Positions 34,247-44,500 of a stretch of DNA of 64,000 bases are shown here, in pieces. A program made the translations under genes and the position numbers. The notes under the pieces were generated by a model. That model worked only from the letters and a program-made list of their open reading frames with translations, was not told the origin of the DNA and did no database searches. Position 1 is the stretch's first letter, and the number at the start of each line of letters is the position of its first letter. The stretch comes from JAIROC01 sp031553535. GTDB lineage: Bacteria > Bacteroidota > Bacteroidia > Bacteroidales > WCHB1-69. The stretch is taken from the NCBI GenBank assembly GCA_031553535.1, contig JAVBLM010000021.1:1-64000 (forward strand). The letters are read 5' to 3'.

Positions 34247-36814
34247 TTATTGTTTTATCACCTTTTTCGTTATATTTCCTTTATCGGTTTTCAGACGCAT
34301 GAAATATATGCCTGTCGGCAAATGACTGATATTAAAATCTGTTTTCTTCGTTTCAAATACCCGTTTTCCTGCAACATCCAACAATTGTATTTCTTCCATT
34401 CTCAATTCTCCACTCTCGATTCTTAATTCCCCGTTTGTTGGGTTCGGGTATATTTTAAATGTACTTTCCGCGGCTTGGGTTTCGGCAATGCCTGTATTGT
34501 CGGTTACCGTAACCACGCATTCGGCAAAGAAGCCGCCTTCTGCGGTTGCAGCTTTGATAATGGTTACCCCTTTTGTTGATGTCGACACTACTTTCCCTGT
34601 TTGGGTTACCACCGCAACACCGGGGACACTGCTTGTCCAGACAACTCCTTTGTTGGCGGCATTGGCCGGCAATACCGTAGCCACAAGTGTTGCTTCGCTT
34701 TCGGGCGCCATTTTTAACGTTTCCCTGTCGAGCGTAATGCCCGTAACATTGGCGGCAAAATACGCCTCAATGCTGTTGTTTTTGCTGATGTTGATAAACG
34801 TATATCCCATGCCGCTTACCGCCGGAGGCGTAGAGATGCCGTTTACCCATACCGAATCCAGGCGGTAGCCGCTATTGAGGGTGATGGTATAGGCCAGCGT
34901 GGAACCGCCAAGAACCACTGTATCGCCTGCGGGGCTGATGCTGCCGCCGGCATTTGCCTTTGCCGACATTTTATAGCCAAAGCCTGCCTGTACCGTTGCC
35001 GGTACATTGAGCAGCACATATTTGTGCACCTGGCTGCCGCTGAGGGCAAAACCCTCTACGCGCAACAGTGCAGTGCCCAAGGCAGACAAGGTATCCATGG
35101 TTACGATATCCGCGCTATTGAGGCTTACATTGGCAGGGGCATTTTGTAATGAAAAGCAACTTGCCGGCACAATAAAACGGCTGCCCGTAAATTCCTGCAT
35201 AGGCGGTTGGCTTATGTTTATTGCCAATACAAAGGGATTGTTTACAAGAGCCGTTGGGAAAGGGCGGCTGTTATCAATGCCGTTGGGCAGGTATTGCATG
35301 CCCCAACCCGCAAAATTGCCTGCCGTACCAAAATCTGTCATATTCATAGCTTTGGTTTTGCTGCCTACGGTAAGGGTGCTGCCTGCATATTGGCTTATGC
35401 TGTCCACCGCGTTTATTCCCTTGTTGATATTTCCTTCCTGCAGATAATAGCAGCTGTCTATAAAAATTTTGGCAGAAGTAGTAAATGTTTTTGCCATGCC
35501 TGTTATTCCCCCTATTTTCCCATTGGCGGCTGCAATATTCGCGTAGCTGTAGCATTGCTTAATATCGAATAGTAAGCTTTGGTTAAAAGTGTAGCCCATA
35601 ATGCCGCCGGTAAAAGAGTTTGAACCTCCCCCTCCTGTAACATTGCCGCTGTTGAGGCATGAATTGAGTGTTAGCGTAGTGCCATAATTGTAAACGTTCC
35701 CGCAGATTCCGCCAGTATAAGAGGATGACGCTCCACCCCCTGTAATATTTCCGCTGCTGAGGCAGGCATTGAGTGTCATCGTAGTACCAGAATTGTCCAC
35801 ATACCCGCAGATTCCGCCGGTATAACCGGTATGAGAGGATGACGCTCCACCCCCTGTAATATTTCCGCTGTTGAGGCACGAATGAAGTGTTAGTGTACCA
35901 TCAATGTAATTGTAAACACTCCCGTAGATACCGCCGGTATAAGAGCGTGAAGTTCTGTCATCCATAATCGTGCCGCTATTGAAGCACAAATTGAGTGTCA
36001 GCGTACCCCCCTCATTGTACCCATATCCACAGATTCCTCCGGTATAAGAGTATAAAGTTCCTCCCCCTGTAACATTTCCACTATTGAGGCACGAATTAAG
36101 CGTCAGCATACTAAGACTATAATTGATAACATTCCCATAAATTCCGCCGGTATAAGAGTATGAACCTCCACTGCCCCCTGTAACATTTCCGCTGTTAAGG
36201 CAGGATTTGAGTGTCAGCGTACCAAAACCGGAAATATACCCACAGATTCCGCCGGTATAAGAGTATGAACCTGATGCAGCGTATCCTTTCACGGGTAGGT
36301 TGTTGGTGCAGCTGTCAATAAGGTATTGGCAGCCGGAAGGAACATATATCCTGCCAGCCAAAGCGCCTACATAAGTATAGCCGCCGGTAAAAGATGTGGT
36401 AATGGTATCGGTACCTGCCAAATGCAGGTTTTTAATAAAGCCGTTGGTTCCGGCATAGATATAGCAGAACAAACCTGCGGCTTGGTAGTTGCCGCTTACT
36501 TTCAGGTTTTGTATGGTTTTGCCGTTGCCGTCAAAAGAGCCGGAAAAAGGTTTGTCTATAGTTGTAAATCCTGTATATTTGCCAATAGGTGTCCACTCCT
36601 GGTGGTTCAGGTCAAGGTCTTGGGTTAGTATAAAGACAGTGTCTTTATAGGTATGGCCGTTGTTTACGTTTGTTGCCAGGTTTGCCAAATGGGCCACTGT
36701 GGTAATTTGGTAGGGGTCGGCCTGGGTTCCGCTGCCGCCGCCGTATTGTGCATGCAGGCCGGATGTTGCTGCTGCAAACAAGCATGTAAAAAGTACAAGT
36801 GTTGTTTTCATCAT
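34247..36814 (-). CDS. GLUG-repeat surface protein with Ig-like domain and T9SS sorting tail
   Basis: The 855-residue secreted protein has a signal peptide (LVLFTCLFAAATSGLHAQ, about residues 5-22). A QADPYQITTVAHLANLA start and the FSGSFDGNGKTIQNLKVSG motif precede about seven GLUG-like repeats (SYTGGICGYI...LTLNSCLNSGNVTGG, about 160-420) forming a beta-helix-like solenoid. A BIG2-type Ig domain follows (GITLDRETLKMAPESEATLVATVLPANAANKGVVW, about 690-770) and the C-terminus is a Por secretion tail (FKIYPNPTNGELRIESG, ending ITKKVIKQ). The GC content is clearly higher than that of the neighbouring giant genes, a sign of different origin. The GLUG DNA repeats of about 100 bases are highly alike and could recombine. 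The function is probably adhesion or matrix binding. Confidence 0.88.
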   Translation of the reverse strand: MMKTTLVLFTCLFAAATSGLHAQYGGGSGTQADPYQITTVAHLANLATNVNNGHTYKDTVFILTQDLDLNHQEWTPIGKYTGFTTIDKPFSGSFDGNGKTIQNLKVSGNYQAAGLFCYIYAGTNGFIKNLHLAGTDTITTSFTGGYTYVGALAGRIYVPSGCQYLIDSCTNNLPVKGYAASGSYSYTGGICGYISGFGTLTLKSCLNSGNVTGGSGGSYSYTGGIYGNVINYSLSMLTLNSCLNSGNVTGGGTLYSYTGGICGYGYNEGGTLTLNLCFNSGTIMDDRTSRSYTGGIYGSVYNYIDGTLTLHSCLNSGNITGGGASSSHTGYTGGICGYVDNSGTTMTLNACLSSGNITGGGASSSYTGGICGNVYNYGTTLTLNSCLNSGNVTGGGGSNSFTGGIMGYTFNQSLLFDIKQCYSYANIAAANGKIGGITGMAKTFTTSAKIFIDSCYYLQEGNINKGINAVDSISQYAGSTLTVGSKTKAMNMTDFGTAGNFAGWGMQYLPNGIDNSRPFPTALVNNPFVLAINISQPPMQEFTGSRFIVPASCFSLQNAPANVSLNSADIVTMDTLSALGTALLRVEGFALSGSQVHKYVLLNVPATVQAGFGYKMSAKANAGGSISPAGDTVVLGGSTLAYTITLNSGYRLDSVWVNGISTPPAVSGMGYTFINISKNNSIEAYFAANVTGITLDRETLKMAPESEATLVATVLPANAANKGVVWTSSVPGVAVVTQTGKVVSTSTKGVTIIKAATAEGGFFAECVVTVTDNTGIAETQAAESTFKIYPNPTNGELRIESGELRMEEIQLLDVAGKRVFETKKTDFNISHLPTGIYFMRLKTDKGNITKKVIKQ

Positions 36815-36906
36815 ATAAATGCCCCTGTTTCTCTAGCGCAGGACGGACGCTTTTTTTATTGGTTATTTGTTGATTTGGTTGTTGACAGTGTTGTATGTTT
36901 CTTTGT

Positions 36907-37597
36907 GAACTTGTTAAAAATTGATACAGGAATCGCTCTTTTGTCAGGGATTGCTTCTTCCTCGTTCCTCGTCATCGCAATGACGGCAATATGTTGGTTA
37001 AGAGCGTCATTGCGAGGCACGAAGCAATCCCTGTCATTGGCAGGCACGAAGCACCCGAGCCACGAAGTGTAGCGAGAGCATCGAAACGCAGTGAGATAAT
37101 CCCTACCATTTTTGTACTGTTTCATATAAATCATTCCATTCGGGATTCATATTGTTGATTAATTCTATTTTCTTTTTACGGCTACCACCCTTTATTCTCT
37201 TTTCTTCAGCAATAGCATCTTCTATATGGTGAAAACCTTGATGGTATACCAATTTTGTGCAATTATACTTGGCCGTGAAACTTTTGGGGTATTTCCCCGT
37301 CTTATGTTCCATCACACGAATAAGTAAATTTGAGGTAACTCCTGTGTAAAGTACTGTGTTGTTATTATTGGCCATTATATAAACGGTTCCTCCTTTTACC
37401 ATGTATTTCTTGTTTTTATGTATTTTGTCAGGGATCGCCGCGTCGTTCGTGCCTCTCTCCTCGCGATGACGGCAATATGCTGGCTAAAAGCGTCATTGCG
37501 AGGACGAGGAACGAGAACGAAGCACCTGAGCCACAAAGTGTAGCGAAAGCATCGAAACACAGTAAGATAATCTCTTATATCAACTTTTAACAGGTTT
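36907..37597. mobile_element. putative mobile element carrying a GIY-YIG nuclease gene, with terminal inverted repeats
   Basis: The left end GAACTTGTTAAAAATTGAT (36907-36925) is the inverted counterpart of the right end ATCAACTTTTAACAGGTTT (37579-37597). Inside are two direct copies of a repeat of roughly 155-165 bases (36939-37105 and 37423-37577), each with TTTTGTCAGGGAT, GACGGCAATATG, AGCGTCATTGCGAGG and a GAGAGCATCGAAACGCAGTG-like end. The GIY-YIG gene occupies the interval between them. Frames inside the direct copies (for example 36856-37134) are repeat translations, not genes. Mobility is inferred from the structure and from the related elements at 31.65, 34.0 and 38.0 kb. Confidence 0.6.
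37103..37402 (-). CDS. GIY-YIG nuclease family protein
   Basis: A 99-residue single-domain protein of the UvrC/YhbQ-like GIY-YIG superfamily. The variant motif is TVYIMANNNNTVLYTGVTSNL (about residues 6-26, GIY as TVY and YIG as YTG), followed by LIRVMEHKTGKYPKSFTAKYNCTKLVYHQ with the conserved Arg and His/Tyr, and AIAEEKRIKGGSRKKKIELI with the metal-binding Glu. It should cleave DNA or nicked/branched structures, though catalysis is not proven for the family. It has no DNA-binding extension like homing enzymes. The gene sits exactly between two direct repeats within a terminal-inverted-repeat element, which hints at a role in the element's spread. Confidence 0.9.
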   Translation of the reverse strand: MVKGGTVYIMANNNNTVLYTGVTSNLLIRVMEHKTGKYPKSFTAKYNCTKLVYHQGFHHIEDAIAEEKRIKGGSRKKKIELINNMNPEWNDLYETVQKW

Positions 37598-37998
37598 ATT
37601 ATCATAAAAGATGCAAAGCCGTATTTATTATTCATTTATAATCCGTATCAAAGCACAAACGTTTTTTGTATTTTCTACTTCCCGGTTGATTGCAGGCAGC
37701 TTTTTTGCATGGCTGTATGTATCATCTTCCGGCAATTATACGTAACTGATAAATAATGCAAAATTACTTTTTTTTAATTCAATCATAGTATTTTTGCAAG
37801 AATATAATTGATTATCTCCCGAATTCATGTTAAATCTTGTTTTGCAGTGCCGGGGATAGATTCAACGTTTACACGTTTACGGGTTTACAAGTTGACAGTT
37901 CACAAAATCTGCGGAACCTTTAGCTTGCCGAAGGTAAAGTCTGCGGGATTTTCGGGAAAAATAAGAACGTAATAAGCGGAAAGGATAAAACCGGTGAA

Positions 37999-38443
37999 AA
38001 TGAACCTGTCAAACGTTGAGATAGGAGATTAACTCCGTTGAGCTTGCAAGCCCGGTTATCTCACTGCGCTTCGATGCTCTCGCTGCACTTCGCGGCCCGG
38101 TTGGTTGGCTATGCCGACCCCTTCGGGTTTCGTTCCTTGCGCTGACGTGAAAAAGAAGCGTCATTGCGGACTTGATCCGCACCCGAACGCATTCGAACGA
38201 AGCAGGTGAGAGCAGAGAGACTTTTAGTCGAGCTAATCCCCTCAATAAAGAAGGGGATGCTGAAACAAGTTCAGCATGACGGGGTAACAGGTTTGTTCAG
38301 CGCGAGGAACGAAACCCGAAGGGGTCGGCATAGCCAACCACCCGGGCCGCGAAGTGTAACGAGAGCATCCAAACGCAGTGAGATAACCGGGCTTGCAAGC
38401 TCAACGAAGTTAATCTCCTATCTCAACGTTTGACAGGTTCATT
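37999..38443. mobile_element. 445-bp near-perfect inverted repeat element (MITE-like)
   Basis: Arms of about 145 bases (37999-38145 and 38297-38443) are reverse complements with roughly seven differences. The outer ends read TGAACCTGTCAAACGTTGAG, the same terminal family as the GIY-YIG element. Each arm includes GAGCTTGCAAGCCCGGTTAT and GGCTATGCCGACCCCTTCGG segments. The 151-base spacer has the GGGGATGCTGAAACAAGTTC and CGTCATTGCGGACTTGATCC cores seen in the other copies. No gene is encoded. The rest of the 37.4-38.5 kb gap (37,598-37,998) shows no other feature. Confidence 0.75.
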
Positions 38444-38477
38444 ATAAAAATTACAAATGGGATTTCCCGCTACAGGC

Positions 38478-38504
38478 AAAAAAAAGGCTGCCGGGGAGGC
38501 AGCC
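38478..38504 (-). terminator. intrinsic terminator of giant gene 1
   Basis: GGCTGCCGGGGAGGCAGCC (38486-38504) folds with a 7-bp perfect stem; on the minus strand it is followed by eight T residues. The hairpin and flanking bases through the gene's last codons are shared with the terminator of giant gene 2. Confidence 0.9.
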
Positions 38505-38528
38505 AAAATTTGAATTATGAAAAAGATT

Positions 38529-41500
38529 TTATCGTTTAATCGTCATCGTGCGGGTAATCCGTTGCCCGTTGAATTCCATCGTATAGAAATAGGTACCTGA
38601 AGCAAAGCCGGATGTATTTATTTCTATCGTATGTACCCCCATTAACTCATTTCCTACCGGTTTATTGTATACAAGCTGTCCGTTTGCCGTATAAATAGTA
38701 AAGGATACCTGTCCGTCCGAAGGAATACTGTACCGGATCGATGTATTGTAGCTGGCAGGATTAGGAATATTCTGTTCCATGGATACATTCAGGTTATCGA
38801 TGTCTTCAATCCCCACATCCGTGTAGTTGGTCGTACGTTTGATAATCAACGTATCATTATGATGATAACTGTCCAGAGGATTGTTGTTTGCATCGCTGAT
38901 AAACAGGATAACAAAATAAACCGAGTCCTCAGGAACCGTATATTCAGTAGCAAACGAGTGATTGATTGTTCTCGATGCCTCTATCGGAACGGTAGTTTCC
39001 ATACACTTCATTTTCTCGATTCCTTTGGAGTCTTTCACTATCATGGTAATTTTTACATCGGTAAACCGCTCAGCGTCGCTTCTGTTCATGATGGATACGT
39101 CAATAGTAACCGCGTCGCCTACATGGTCTATCGCAGGGAAAGAGTTATTGCAACGGCTTATGGAAAGGTCGTGGATATCCACGCATTCGTTTATTGCCGT
39201 ATTAACATTTAACAAGGTGAAATCGCAGTCGAGGTATGCTGTAACCTGCACCTGGTAGTTTGCGGCCCAGGGAGCAATATAGCTGCTGGTAAACGGATAT
39301 TCTATAACACCTCCGGCAGGAATACTGGAAGGCAAGGTTTCATTGATTAGTATATCCGGTAGATTATCGGCTATAATCCGCATTTGCAATTTGATACCCG
39401 AAAGTTCCATATTACCGGTATTCTGTAGGGTTATTATCTGTGTGATTCTGGATTCGGCGGCTATACAGCTGCTGCTTCCCCCCGATATAGGATGAATATT
39501 CATTGATAACGCAGGATTTACAGTAACTGTGGTTTTCGTTGTATCATCATTACGGTTGTAATCGGCAAGGGAACTGCTGATATAAGCTACAATATTGTAG
39601 GTACCCCGGCTTGAGAAATCAAAGCCGGAAGCTACATCAATTGTTTTTACTTCTAATCCTTCCATAGTTCCCGTTAGAGGATATACAATTGTTTTGGTTA
39701 CCGCCCCGGATATCTTTACATGTATCTCCATCGGGTTTGTGCTGAAATCAACGGTTTGACTTGTTGTATTTGTAAGTGTTACTTTCAGGCCTTTCCCTTT
39801 CAGGTCACAGGGAGTAAGGGCAGGTACTACAATCTCTGTCATTTCCAGGTTCTGACCGGAAGTAATGAGAATCCTGTCGATATATTGCGTTACACTGTTA
39901 TTTGGGGATTTCTCCATGGCCTCGAAGATGATGCTTGTACATGCTCCGTCGATAGTTGTATAAGACGAAAGATCTGCCTCATAATATTTCCATCCGTAAA
40001 CAGGGTTATACTTGGTCAGGGATAGTAATTTTGTATAGCTGGAACCACCGTCCATGGTAATGCGTACATCCATATAATCGGTTGTTTTTACCGTGTCGTG
40101 GAAGTACCAGAATCCCACTTTGGGCTGTATCGTTTTATACAATGCCAGCTGACGTGTGGAAAGAGTAGCCATCGCTCCTGTGGTTCCTTGGAATGCAATC
40201 ATGCCGGTACCATATACAGGTCTGACTGCCGTGTCTTTTCCCGACCCCTGGTTTATCACTTCCCATGTATACGGGGAGTTCGATTCGACAAAGAATTCGC
40301 TAGGTATGCGGCCTGTACTGAAGTTTACATCGATAGGTAAATTTAATCGCCCTGAAGTATACCGTACAGCAAAGGTATCATCGTAAGGAATGTTGTCTAT
40401 ATTATCATCCAACCATATTTTGATGTCGTAATGTCCCGGTTCTATAATAGACAGGCTTTTGATAACTTCAATAGTATCTGTTCCTTTGGAACGAAGTTGT
40501 CCCTTATAAAGAACGGTATTGGTATAAAGGTCAACAGCACCTGTTATCTGTACATGTATGGTTACTTTATTTGTCGCAAAGTTATAATCGTTCTCTCCCA
40601 GGTTTGCTACTACTACTTTCAATGCGGTATAGTCAGGAGAACACTCAAGACTTACATGTGTTGGTTCTGTCATGTTAATAAGCGATAGGTTATATCCCTT
40701 ATAAGGCTCGAAAGAAGGACTTCCTGCCTTGTATTGTAAGAATGTGGAATCGGTTAATACAATACTGTTTCCTATTGTATCAGCTATTGTTGCCGAATAA
40801 ATAACGTTGCTGTTGTAGTATTGTTGGGGAACAGTTGCTTTCCATATTGAATTATGATCCCGAACCATGTTGATTGTACTATGCAATATAATCTTTCCAT
40901 CGATGATTGTAGTTAAATCCAACTTTGGTGCAGTTATTCCGGCTCCGGAATTCTCGAATAGATCGATATATACATCAAATGTCAGCGCATTGAGTGTATC
41001 CTGAACAAAAGGAGCAACAAACTCTGCCAGAGGAACAATATGACAGCTTACGGATATTGTATCCCCGGAATAGGGAGCATTATTAATCTTACTTACCCAC
41101 ACCTTGACGTTATTGTTGTTTTGTGCAACAGTGAAGAAGTCCACCGGGATATTAATATCTTCATAAATATCAAGTGAATTGGGAGCTACCCATTGGCGTT
41201 GGGGTTGTAAACTGCCGTTCACCATCCAATCGAAAGTAACAGAGGTAACAGGTATGCGGCTTGCGTTTGTCAGGTTAACCTCTACCGGATGTTTTTTGTT
41301 CAGTATGGTTTCGTCTTGCCAGTTATATATATACAGCTCAACATAAGAGGTATCATGAACATTTAATGTATATGCTCCCATTGTAGTTGTATTCTGCCGG
41401 ATATCCCCGTTGATATCTGTAGTAACAGCAGCAAGTAAAGGACATCTGAAAGAAAAGGCATTCATAAGTTTTAAACCGGTATTCATATCTACAAAAACAG

Positions 41501-44500
41501 GAGCAATAGTTGTGGAGGCAATATCGGTAGTAACCGAGCGTTTCCAGGCATTCATGTCATTGATTGTATCACCCGAATAGCCTATGTATTGGGGAGCGGA
41601 ATAGTTATTGGAATTAATATTCCAAAGCGAGGAAAAACCGGTGAAATATAATGGATAAGAAGTGGATGATGTAGTTACAATATTATTGTTTTTTACCTCT
41701 ACAGGATAATTAGTCATATTTTTTATTTCTATCCCTTTTGCTGCTGCTGTTCCACCAACATAGATAGAATTATGAAGTATTCTGGCGTCCACATTGTCAA
41801 CTTGTATAGCAGCTCTATATGCATCATTTAGATAGACAATAATTTCATTATTTGCTATTAATCCGTTTGCTGCTATAGTACTCGCATAATTATAATAATT
41901 TATACCGTTAGCATAGCTAAATGTAGTATTTCGTTGACGGATTTTATTGTTTGTGACCACTGGAACATTACTGCGGTATATATTAATGGCGTACCAATAC
42001 TCGGAAACATTGATAGTTCTACTCAAGATAGTGTTATAAGATATACTGTTACATCTCGTGGCGTTTACATTGATTCCGTAATAACATTGATTTAAAAAGA
42101 TGTTACTATCTATAGTTACATTTGTGCTATTGCCGTATAAAGATACTCCTGCAAATCCTCCCTGTATAAAATTATTGGTAATACGGAGATCGTTTACTAC
42201 TGTAGTCTGCATAGGTTTATCAATAGCATTCCACTGTGCAGGGCTTACCGAATCAAGGAGAATACTACAATTATTAACTGCAATATTAGCACATTTATCA
42301 AAGAGGCGAATTCCATGCACTCCTGCTGTTGCATCGATGGTAACTTCGTCAAAGACAATCTTGCTTACATTTTCTAATGTAATGGCTGCATCTGATACAG
42401 GTTTAAATATTACGTTATTTCTATTCTTTGATTGGGAAGTAATAGTTACCGTGTAGGGGATATTTATGTTTGCTAATATTAGAGTTTGATCGTAAGTGCC
42501 GTTTAGATACTGAAATTCTATATTACCATTCACTCCGCAAACCTTAAAGGCATTTATCGCTTTTTCCAGATCATCAAAATCACCCCCCTGTCCAATGGTA
42601 TAAGATCCGTTAAAAAGAGTATCACAAACATAGATAAAGGTAGTTAGTGTGTCATCTTGAGGATCCTGGTCTGTCAAACCACCCGAATTTAATTCCTCTG
42701 CCCAAAGGGTGAGTGTAAACGGATTAGCAGGATATGTAATGTTAGCTAAAAAGACCGTGTCGGTTTCGCCCCTGTTAATAGATACCGGCCTTGATACGGG
42801 AGATTGCTGGCTATTATTAAATACCCACCCGAAATCAATATCCGTAATTGCAGTAGATCCTGTATTGGCTACAACCACTTTAACAGAATCTGTTTCCCCT
42901 GCCCTAAATCCGCTTTGCAGGCCGATAATTTCTACTAATTTAATATTTCCATTGTAAGGAGGAATAGCCTCGTAACAGCCCATTGTTGTGCTTTCTTTCA
43001 TTCTGTACATCTTTTCTATATCTTTTTCGACTAGGGAAAGAGGAGCGCATGTTAAGCCGGTAGAATCAGAAAGTTTTAAATTGGAAGCAATATTTATAAA
43101 ATTCGGATTTACACTTACCGATGCACTATCCATAGTGACTGTCTGCTTCCATGTGGCAAAATCGGGGATTTGAGGAATGGTCTTTCTATTAATGTATCCT
43201 ATATACTTAGGAGAATAATAATTATTGGAATTAATATCGCAATATGTTCCTGTCAAATCGTCAAATGCTCCTGTCAGAAGGAATATAGGAAAAGAGGTTG
43301 CTGAATCAACTACAATATTATTGTTTTTTACTTCTGTAAAGAGATCATTATTATGCAGAAATATTCCCTTTACGATACCGGCACCTTTAGCGTGAATTGA
43401 ATTATGTAGAATCCGAACCCTGGAAGAAAGTGAAAGTATACCGGCATATTGTTGAAAAACGGATGTATTACTTCCCTTTATAATAATTTCATTATTGGCA
43501 ATTAACCCTGGTATCATTTTACTGGCATCGTTGTTATGGTAGTTGTCCATAAATATACCGGAGGGTTGAGAAATGGAAGCATACTCCTGGTATATTCTAT
43601 TATTCAGTATATTTCCATTAGAATAATTCATAAAAATCCCTTTCCATGAAGCATCAGTATTTCCGGTTGTTCTACTGGAAATAATATTGGATGAAATACT
43701 GTTAGCTAGAGCATAGTTTAACCTTATCGAAGACAAATATTGATTACTGATAATATTATTATCAATAACGATATCTGTAGAATTTAAAGCACTTCCATTA
43801 ATATAAACACCATAGTAGCCACCATTTAACAAGCAATTTGTAATTCGGATGCCATTTACTTTATCTGCCCCTGTACCTTTATAAATAGCTCCGTATTGTG
43901 CAGAAGATGCGGAATTTGCAGGTAATAATATATTACAATTATTAACTACAATATTTGTACACCTGTCAGCAATTTGAATTCCATTTGCTCCTGAGGTTGT
44001 TGCATTGATAGTAATATGTTCAAAGCGAATATTGGATGTATTCAGTAGTAAGATTACGGCATTGGATGCGGGTTGAATGGTTACGGCACCTCTGTTTCTT
44101 GACTGGGAAGTTATAGTTAATTGATAATCCCCAGCAATAGCTTCTAAATCATAAAATATCCAGTTTGTATTGTAAGTTCCGTCCGGAAATTCGAATATCA
44201 CGTCATCCGAGGCTCCACATATTTTTAATCTATCAATTGCCTGAGGCAGATCTTCAAAATCTTCACCTGTTCCAATTACATAAGGGCCGCTTAAAGGAGC
44301 ATCACAAATATTTATATAGGAACTTATCGTGTCATCATTATGATACAAATCCGTTAATGTTCCCGAATTTAAATTATCAATCCATGCTTTGACGGTAATT
44401 GGTGATGAAGGATAGGTTAATTTGCCTAATCCGATAGTATCTAATTTTCCTTTTGCTATGGATGTTGTCCGGTTGATTGTTTGTGTAGTTCCATTGGTAT

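Noticed and set aside
36856..37134. Open frames in the dispersed repeats (also 37396-37635, 31701-31961, 38009-38245, 38206-38433)
   Set aside because: These are translations of the repeat cores, recur with the repeats, have no domains, and two are the mirror arms of one inverted repeat.
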